Below are positions 1-3,934 of a DNA stretch of 5,918 nt, in pieces. Origin of the DNA: CAYMTN01 sp964393335 (GTDB taxonomy: Bacteria > Chloroflexota > Anaerolineae > Aggregatilineales > Aggregatilineaceae). Below the pieces are notes generated by a model that did no database searches, was not told the DNA's origin, and saw nothing but the letters and a program-made list of their open reading frames with translations. Made by a program: the position numbers and the translations under genes. Numbering within the stretch: the first letter of the stretch is position 1; each line of letters opens with the position of its first letter. The stretch is taken from assembly GCA_964393335.1 (NCBI GenBank), contig CAYMTN010000298.1, positions 1 to 5,918 of the forward strand, read 5' to 3'.

Positions 1-39
1 CTTGGGGGGCGACCCCCTGGGAGAGTAGGTCGTCGCCAA
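1..39 (+). rRNA. rrf: 5S ribosomal RNA, 3' end (partial)
   Basis: The first bases match the 3' part of bacterial 5S rRNA. A G-rich/C-rich hairpin arm (GGGGG near 4-9 pairing with CCCCC near 13-18) is followed by the conserved GGGAGAGTAGG segment at 19-29 and then a GTCGCC stretch that would form the 3' strand of the terminal helix. The 5' part lies outside the window, so the closing helix cannot be checked and the exact 3' end (37-40) is approximate. It implies that an rRNA operon ends at the left edge. No strong terminator is visible after it: between 40 and 134 I see only weak pairing (CGCG at 86-89 with CGCG at 110-113, enclosing ACGG/CCGT). Confidence 0.78.
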
Positions 40-134
40 CTCCCCTGACCGCCTGCTCTGTTTCCCTGGCCTCCCGGCTCTATCCCGCGAAACATCGTAC
101 GGAACCCGTCGCGCGTTTGCCCCAAAACCGAACC

Positions 135-162
135 TTGACATCTGGCAATTCTACGTTACCAT
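135..162 (+). promoter_or_regulatory. Probable sigma-70-type promoter of tRNA-Pro
   Basis: A perfect -35 hexamer TTGACA lies at 135-140. After a 16-bp spacer comes TACCAT at 157-162, which matches TATAAT at four of six positions. Transcription would begin near 169, about ten bases before the mature tRNA 5' end. The spacing and location fit a dedicated tRNA promoter, which suggests the tRNA need not depend on read-through from the upstream rRNA operon. Confidence 0.55.
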
Positions 163-178
163 TGGGTTTGTAGCGCTT

Positions 179-253
179 CGGGGCGTGGCGCAGCTTGGCT
201 AGCGCGCTTGCATGGGGTGCAAGAGGCCCCGGGTTCAAATCCCGGCGCCCCGA
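179..253 (+). tRNA. tRNA-Pro, anticodon GGG
   Basis: A complete cloverleaf can be drawn. The acceptor stem is CGGGGCG (179-185) with CGCCCCG (246-252), and the discriminator is A253. The D stem is GCGC (188-191) with GCGC (202-205). The anticodon stem CTTGC (207-211) pairs with GCAAG (219-223) around the loop ATGGGGT, with U33 at 213, anticodon GGG at 214-216 and G37. The T stem is CCGGG (229-233) with CCCGG (241-245) around the loop TTCAAAT. A 5' C1 and G37 are typical of bacterial proline tRNAs. The 3' CCA is not encoded (the sequence continues CTGC), so it must be added after transcription. It decodes CCC (and CCU by wobble). Confidence 0.96.
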
Positions 254-261
254 CTGCTCAC

Positions 262-296
262 AACAACCTTCGTCTTCCGGCGGAGGTTGTTTGATT
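262..296 (+). terminator. Probable intrinsic terminator after tRNA-Pro
   Basis: An 11-bp stem (AACAACCTTCG at 262-272 with CGGAGGTTGTT at 281-291, one G-U pair) closes an 8-base loop and runs directly into a short T-rich tail (TTTGATT). It sits nine bases after the tRNA and upstream of the next gene's promoter, as expected for a transcription unit end. The T tract is interrupted, so termination may be only moderate. Confidence 0.6.
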
Positions 297-372
297 CTGG
301 CGTCCGCACACACCCCCGCGTTTGGACATAAACAACAAATGAGAATCGCGCCACCCTGCCCCCCACTTCCGC

Positions 373-378
373 TATAAT
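373..378 (+). promoter_or_regulatory. Perfect -10 box (TATAAT) upstream of msrA-like gene
   Basis: TATAAT lies at 373-378, which would place the transcription start near 385 and give a leader of about 32 bases before the ATG at 417. No convincing -35 hexamer lies 16-18 bp upstream (the bases there are C-rich), so this promoter may need an activator or another sigma factor. The same pattern, a perfect -10 without a -35, recurs at 2774. Confidence 0.5.
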
Positions 379-400
379 CTGATTCACAAGGCAGGCTAAC

Positions 401-433
401 ATGGAGCAAATACACTATGCTACGGCCACATAA
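401..433 (+). promoter_or_regulatory. Possible 10-codon upstream ORF overlapping the msrA start
   Basis: An ATG at 401 opens a 10-codon frame (MEQIHYATAT) that ends at TAA 431-433, inside and out of frame with the msrA-like gene that starts at 417. AAGG at 388-391 is nine bases upstream of this ATG. The GGAG that could serve the msrA start lies at 403-406, inside this small frame. If it is translated, ribosomes would cover the msrA initiation site. It may equally be chance. Confidence 0.2.
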
Positions 434-1088
434 CACGACAATTCCGCCGATTGACGCTGACGCCCCCGAACACGTCGAAACGGCGACATTTGCACTCGGT
501 TGTTTTTGGGGACCTGAAGCGCAGTTCGGCGTGGTCCCCGGCGTGATCCGCACCCGGGTTGGATACGCGGGCGGCACCAAACCCGACCCGACCTATCACA
601 ACCTGGGTGATCATGCCGAGACGGTGCAGCTTGATTTTGACCCGGCGGTGATCAGCTACAAAAAACTGCTGCGCTTCTTCTGGGGCAACCACGTCCCGGT
701 GCGACCGCCGCGCAGCCGCCAGTATATGTCGGCGGTCTGGGTCCACGACGACGCCCAGCGCGCAGCCGCCGAAACGATCAAGGCCCGCGAAGAAGAACGG
801 CGGCATCACGCGCTCTTCACGGAAATCGCACCCCTCGACACGTTTTACTGGGCCGAGGACTATCACCAGAAATACTCGCTGCGCAAATTCCCGGAACTGG
901 TCGCGGAGTACGGCGCGATCTACCCCGGTCTGGAGGATTTCGTCAATTCGACCGCCGTGAGCCGTCTCAATGGTTTCGCAGCCGGGTACGGGGACGCCGC
1001 TACGCTGGAAGCCGAGCTTGATCTGTACGGGCTGTCGCCGCAAGGGCGCGACATCGTGCTGCACATCGCCGGGCAGCCCAGCCGCTAA
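417..1088 (+). CDS. msrA: MsrA-family peptide methionine (S)-S-oxide reductase, single-cysteine variant
   Basis: This 223-aa protein should reduce the S-epimer of methionine sulfoxide, free or in proteins, in the cytoplasm. Family signatures are clear: the catalytic GCFWG with Cys29, VGYAGG at 48-53, DPTY at 57-60, HAE with the substrate-site Glu68, the segment DPAVISYKKLL at 75-85, QY with Tyr103, and DYHQKY at 148-153. Departures from the classic enzyme are visible. Cys29 is the only cysteine, so no resolving cysteine exists. The usual HDPT reads HVPV (92-95). The usual NDxGTQYRS region reads PPRSRQYMS (97-105), which loses the conserved Asp and Gly. About 60 residues follow the core. The start at 417 has GGAG ten bases upstream, and an upstream ATG at 401 is out of frame. 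It appears to be a single-gene unit. Family assignment is firm; activity and reductant are inferred. Confidence 0.9.
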   Translation: MLRPHNTTIPPIDADAPEHVETATFALGCFWGPEAQFGVVPGVIRTRVGYAGGTKPDPTYHNLGDHAETVQLDFDPAVISYKKLLRFFWGNHVPVRPPRSRQYMSAVWVHDDAQRAAAETIKAREEERRHHALFTEIAPLDTFYWAEDYHQKYSLRKFPELVAEYGAIYPGLEDFVNSTAVSRLNGFAAGYGDAATLEAELDLYGLSPQGRDIVLHIAGQPSR

Positions 1089-1172
1089 CCCGCCCACCAC
1101 TTACGCGCAGCCCTCCCCCGGCCCTCCCGCGAGGACTGCGCCGTCGCGTTCTGCGAGAGTATGTGACAAATT

Positions 1173-1213
1173 GCACAATAGAAACGCCTGCTCATTTAGG
1201 CGTTTCGCACAAT
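1173..1213. repeat. Hairpin flanked by 7-bp direct repeats
   Basis: A perfect 9-bp inverted repeat (GAAACGCCT at 1181-1189, AGGCGTTTC at 1198-1206, 8-base loop) is bracketed by two identical GCACAAT heptamers at 1173-1179 and 1207-1213. It lies 85 bp after the msrA-like stop and about 80 bp before the next gene. No T tract follows on the plus strand, so it is not a textbook terminator. It could be a factor-dependent or weak terminator for msrA, an operator for the downstream gene, or a tiny insertion with a duplicated target. The rest of 1089-1293 shows no convincing promoter. Confidence 0.5.
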
Positions 1214-1293
1214 GCGCCCTGGCACACAACGCGGTAAGGTAGTAGCGTGACAGATCGTCCGCTCGAATCACCGACACAAGGGAGAATTCAACC

Positions 1294-1596
1294 ATGCAAA
1301 GCGATCTCAAATCCGTCTTGTGGTCCGATTTAAGGGAAGTGCAGGCGCGGGTGGATAAAGCCCTGGCTGCCTTGCACGCCCTTCAGAGCGCCATCGACAA
1401 TGGCACCGTCGATCAACCGTCGCGCCAGGACAGCAATCGCCTCAATCGCCTGATGGTTCTGGCCGAACTCCTATGTTCCGAGGTCGCCCCCTGGACCAAC
1501 GAACTCAACCTCACCCTCCTCCCCGCCAACGGCAACGGGCGTACCACTGCTAACCCTACTCGTACTAATACCAACGGGCGCGGCCTCACCGCCTGA
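1294..1596 (+). CDS. Hypothetical protein, small, helical, 100 aa
   Basis: I do not recognise this protein. A strong ribosome binding site (AAGGGAG at 1278-1284, nine bases before the ATG) and GC-rich codon use like its neighbours support a real gene. Residues 1-40 are charged and leucine/alanine-rich, and residues 46-67 (SRQDSNRLNRLMVLAELLCSE) look like a second helix, so a two-helix or short coiled-coil fold is plausible. The last 25 residues are low-complexity Asn/Gly/Thr/Arg and probably disordered. There is no signal peptide or membrane segment, so it is likely cytoplasmic, and it has one cysteine near residue 62. It stands alone between msrA and the convergent ldh gene. No function can be assigned. 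Confidence 0.7.
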   Translation: MQSDLKSVLWSDLREVQARVDKALAALHALQSAIDNGTVDQPSRQDSNRLNRLMVLAELLCSEVAPWTNELNLTLLPANGNGRTTANPTRTNTNGRGLTA

Positions 1597-1624
1597 CGCT
1601 TCCCGCCTCCCAGTTCACCAGCCA

Positions 1625-1718
1625 GTAATCAACCAGAACCGGCGCGCGAGAAGTCAAGCGGGCGGCAAAACTGACTTTGTCGCCATTTTCGGCTTCTCGC
1701 GCGCCGGACACAGATTAC
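1625..1718. terminator. Large nested palindrome between convergent genes, likely bidirectional terminator
   Basis: A perfect 15-bp inverted repeat (CCGGCGCGCGAGAAG at 1639-1653, its complement at 1693-1707) encloses a second 9-bp hairpin (GGCGGCAAA at 1661-1669 with TTTGTCGCC at 1676-1684, one G-U pair, 6-base loop). An outer GTAATC/GATTAC pair (1625-1630, 1713-1718) can extend it. It sits between the stop codon of the 100-aa gene (1596) and that of the convergent ldh gene (1737), where a shared terminator is expected. It is longer and more layered than a usual terminator and lacks a clean T run on either strand, so a stable RNA, a cruciform or a mobile repeat are alternatives. Confidence 0.6.
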
Positions 1719-1736
1719 CGGCAGGGACCTGACAGG

Positions 1737-2690
1737 CTATCCAGCCATCGCGGCATCCAGCCTTTCGATGGCATCGCGCACGATCTGGACGCTGGCGCGC
1801 AGCCCGTCGTATTCTTCGTCGCACAGCTCAAACAGGCAGGTCGAGATCACGCCCGACCCGCCGAGCAGGTTCGGCAGCGCGACCGTCACATCCGAAACAC
1901 CGACCACTTCCGCAACCGGCGTGCAGACCGTCAGCAGCGACCGTTGATCGCGCAAGATGACGTTCACGATGCGCGCCAGCGCGCTGCCGATCCCGTAAAA
2001 CGTCGCGCCTTTGCCCTCGATAATGCGATATGCGGCATTGCGAACCTGATCGTCGATCTCCGCGCGGACCTCGGCGTTCACCTCTTTGCCACCTTCGACG
2101 CAAAATTCCTCCAGCGGGATGCCGCCGATGCCCACTTCGGACCAGGTCAACACCTCGGAGTCGCCGTGCTCGCCCAGCACGTACGCGTGAACGTGATGCG
2201 CATCCACGCCCAGGTGAAGCCCCAGCAGCGTGCGGAAACGGGCCGTATCCAGCGTGGTCCCGGAGCCGAGTACGCGGTGGCTCGGCACGCCAAATTCTGC
2301 CGCATACCGCGCCGTCAGGTGCGTCATGATGTCGACCGGATTCGTCGCCACGACCAGCACGGCGTCCGGCGCGTTTTCGAGCACGCTCGGCACCACGCTG
2401 CGAAAGACTGCCGCGTTGCGTTCGAGTAGTTGCAGGCGCGTCTCGCCGGGACGCTGCGCGACTCCCGCCGTGATGATCACGACGGCGCTGCCCGCCAGGT
2501 CGGCATAATCACCCGCGCGCACGTGCAGCGGGTGCGCAAACGGTACGGCGTGCAGAATATCGTCCGCCTCGGCCTGCGCGCGTTGTTTGTTCAGGTCCAC
2601 CAGCACGATCTCACGACCGACGCCACCCATTACCATCGCGTAGGCTGCTGTCGCGCCCACCGCGCCACTTCCCACGATTCCGATCTTCAT
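1737..2690 (-). CDS. ldh: L-lactate dehydrogenase (NAD-dependent)
   Basis: This 317-aa cytoplasmic enzyme interconverts pyruvate plus NADH with L-lactate plus NAD+, normally as a tetramer. The N-terminal Rossmann motif GSGAVG is at 7-12, with Asp32 ending the second strand as the NAD-selective acidic residue. The mobile loop TAGVAQRPGETR (74-85) has Gln79 at the substrate-discriminating position, which marks lactate rather than malate dehydrogenase (malate enzymes have Arg there). Arg85 of the loop, the LDTAR segment with Asp148 and Arg151, and GEHGDSE with catalytic His175 are all present. KGATFYG follows near 235-242. The length is normal. The start is supported by a strong GGGAGGA site immediately upstream (2694-2700, complement). 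TAAGAT on the minus strand at 2717-2722 could be a -10 box, but no good -35 is seen. The gene is divergent from the thioredoxin-like lipoprotein gene. Confidence 0.95.
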   Translation of the reverse strand: MKIGIVGSGAVGATAAYAMVMGGVGREIVLVDLNKQRAQAEADDILHAVPFAHPLHVRAGDYADLAGSAVVIITAGVAQRPGETRLQLLERNAAVFRSVVPSVLENAPDAVLVVATNPVDIMTHLTARYAAEFGVPSHRVLGSGTTLDTARFRTLLGLHLGVDAHHVHAYVLGEHGDSEVLTWSEVGIGGIPLEEFCVEGGKEVNAEVRAEIDDQVRNAAYRIIEGKGATFYGIGSALARIVNVILRDQRSLLTVCTPVAEVVGVSDVTVALPNLLGGSGVISTCLFELCDEEYDGLRASVQIVRDAIERLDAAMAG

Positions 2691-2773
2691 GGTTCCTCCC
2701 TTGCCAGGTCGCCGTTATCTTACACTCCGATTGTGACAGAACCGCATGACGAGCGCCAAGCGCCACATCGGCT

Positions 2774-2779
2774 TATAAT
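2774..2779 (+). promoter_or_regulatory. Perfect -10 box (TATAAT) for thioredoxin-like lipoprotein gene
   Basis: TATAAT at 2774-2779 would start transcription near 2786 and give a leader of about 35 bases. The bases 16-18 bp upstream do not resemble TTGACA. It lies in the 129-bp divergent spacer between ldh and the lipoprotein gene, so the two may share regulatory sites. It also argues against translation starting at the in-frame ATG at 2778, which overlaps this box. Confidence 0.5.
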
Positions 2780-2819
2780 GGACCCCACATGTGTATCTGT
2801 TCTGCGACGAAGGCTGAGA

Positions 2820-3629
2820 ATGACTATGCGAAACACGTACCTAAAATGGGCGCTGGCCTTGCTGATCATCCTGAGCCTGGCAGCCTGCCAGGGTGAATCG
2901 AAAGACGAGCCATCACTGCTGGATGCCCCTATTCAGGAAGCGGCGCGGCAAACCCAGACGGCGCAGGCCCGACCGACCAACACGCCCTGGCCGACGGCCT
3001 GGCCAACTAACACGCCGTTCGTCCGGCAGACTCCGGTCCCGTCGCGCACGCCGATCCCGACTCCTGACCTGGCCAACAGCACCGAAGAACCGTTCGACAA
3101 TTACGTGGTGCCGGGTGACTGGCTCTACGAGACGTTCACGACCAGCAGCGGTGATGTGGTCACGTTCGAGGATTTTTTGGGCCGCGCCGTGATCTTTGAG
3201 ACGCTGGCGAGCACGTGCCAGATGTGCATCGAACAGCAGGACACGCTGTTACAGGCCGCGCAAGACCGGTACGATCAGGGCCAGTTGGGCGACACGGTCT
3301 TCATTGCGCTGGATGTGAATCCCGCCGAGCCGCTCGTGCTGCTCAGCGACGTGCTGGAGCGCCAGCTTGCCGACCAGTGGAGCACGGTCGAACTGCTGCG
3401 CCGCGACGACATCCCGGCGGATTATATCATCGCCAGCGCCGGGGAGGACCTGATCGCCGCCCTGGAACGTGATTTTGGCCCGGACATCAGCCAGCCTATC
3501 GCGCTGACCGTCATCGCCATCGCGCCGGACGGGCTGGCGCACCTGCTGCCGGAAGGCATGGTCAACTTCCAGGACCTGCGCACGGCGATCCAGGTCTATG
3601 GCAACCCGCCTGAACAGCCCGCTAACTGA
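2820..3629 (+). CDS. Thioredoxin-fold (redoxin-like) lipoprotein with CQMC motif
   Basis: The 269-aa protein opens with a basic residue, a hydrophobic core and the lipobox LAAC, so Cys23 should be lipidated and the protein anchored on the outer face of the membrane. Residues 52-82 form a Pro/Thr linker (PTNTPWPT, TPVPSRTPIPTP). A thioredoxin-like domain follows: VTFEDFLGRAVIFETLASTC at 114-133 resembles the strand leading to the active site, and CQMC at 133-136 is a redox CXXC. Later strands (TVFIALDVNP, ALTVIAIAPDG) fit the fold. A role in extracytoplasmic thiol redox or disulfide chemistry is inferred; the partner is unknown. The start at 2820 has GAAGG at 2809-2813, six bases upstream. An ATG at 2826 is also possible. 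The frame is open upstream to 2430, but that part is antisense to ldh and precedes the signal peptide, so it is not part of the protein. Confidence 0.85.
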   Translation: MTMRNTYLKWALALLIILSLAACQGESKDEPSLLDAPIQEAARQTQTAQARPTNTPWPTAWPTNTPFVRQTPVPSRTPIPTPDLANSTEEPFDNYVVPGDWLYETFTTSSGDVVTFEDFLGRAVIFETLASTCQMCIEQQDTLLQAAQDRYDQGQLGDTVFIALDVNPAEPLVLLSDVLERQLADQWSTVELLRRDDIPADYIIASAGEDLIAALERDFGPDISQPIALTVIAIAPDGLAHLLPEGMVNFQDLRTAIQVYGNPPEQPAN

Positions 3630-3660
3630 CGGCAAGACGGCGCTTGCCCACCGGATTCAC

Positions 3661-3677
3661 GCCCCCGGTAGCGGGGC
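3661..3677 (+). terminator. Weak GC hairpin after thioredoxin-like lipoprotein gene
   Basis: GCCCC (3661-3665) pairs with GGGGC (3673-3677) around a 7-base loop, 32 bases after the stop codon. No T run follows, so intrinsic termination is doubtful. Confidence 0.25.
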
Positions 3678-3680
3678 ATG

Positions 3681-3710
3681 TTGACGGTCGAGTGCTTGTT
3701 GTCATAGACT
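3681..3710 (+). promoter_or_regulatory. Possible promoter for the SH3b lipoprotein gene
   Basis: TTGACG (3681-3686, five of six to TTGACA) and TAGACT (3705-3710, four of six to TATAAT) are 18 bp apart. If it is used, the transcript would carry a leader of over 200 bases including the 3778-3846 hairpin. The -10 is poor and other AT-rich sites (ATATAC near 3713-3718) are equally possible. Confidence 0.25.
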
Positions 3711-3777
3711 CAATATACGAAAACTCAGCGACAGATTACTGAGCCTGACGTGTTTTGCTAAACTGATCACGTGGCAG

Positions 3778-3846
3778 AGCCTCACCCCTTAACCCCCGAC
3801 CTCTTTTCCCCTCTCCATGACATGGAGAGGGGCCAGGGGTGAGGCT
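3778..3846. repeat. Interspersed-type palindromic repeat
   Basis: Outer arms of 12 bp are perfectly complementary (AGCCTCACCCCT at 3778-3789, AGGGGTGAGGCT at 3835-3846). Inside, CCCCTCTCCATG (3808-3819) and CATGGAGAGGGG (3821-3832) form a second perfect palindrome around A3820. The 18 bases at 3790-3807 have no partner on the other side. The wording (CCTCACCCCT, CCCCTCTCC, GGAGAGGGG, GGGGTGAGG) resembles a short palindromic repeat family that I recall as scattered between genes in many bacterial genomes. Copy number in this genome cannot be judged from one window. Confidence 0.7.
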
Positions 3847-3934
3847 TGCTGCCGGTGCTCGAAAGTTTAGTTTTCAATGTGAGTATCAGTAGTTTCTCAC
3901 CGGGCGACCGATTCACGGTAATCAGGAGGCACGC

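Larger units (their letters stand above)
3630..3934. other. Intergenic region with palindromic repeat and leader of the surface lipoprotein
   Basis: This 305-bp stretch holds no credible gene. It contains a weak GC hairpin (3661-3677), a possible promoter (3681-3710), a short stem CTCAG/CTGAG (around 3724-3743), the palindromic repeat at 3778-3846, and the Shine-Dalgarno AGGAGG (3924-3929) of the next gene. A minus-strand frame running from the next gene through the repeat is a shadow. Confidence 0.6.

Noticed and set aside
80..580. Minus-strand open frame of 166 codons
   Set aside because: It runs antisense through the tRNA-Pro gene, its terminator and the start of msrA, and has no recognisable domain.
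420..1100. Minus-strand open frame of 226 codons opposite msrA
   Set aside because: Mirror-frame shadow of a strongly supported MsrA gene in GC-rich DNA; the product resembles nothing.
1677..2429. Plus-strand open frame of 250 codons
   Set aside because: Antisense to ldh, whose motifs are complete on the minus strand; the frame also begins inside the intergenic palindrome.
1737..2690. Malate dehydrogenase instead of lactate dehydrogenase
   Set aside because: The substrate-specificity position in the TAGVAQRPGETR loop is Gln79, the lactate type; malate enzymes carry Arg there.
2430..2819. N-terminal extension of the thioredoxin-like lipoprotein back to 2430
   Set aside because: The extension is antisense to ldh and would bury the lipoprotein signal peptide, and the TATAAT at 2774 lies downstream of it. 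The start at 2820 has its own AAGG.
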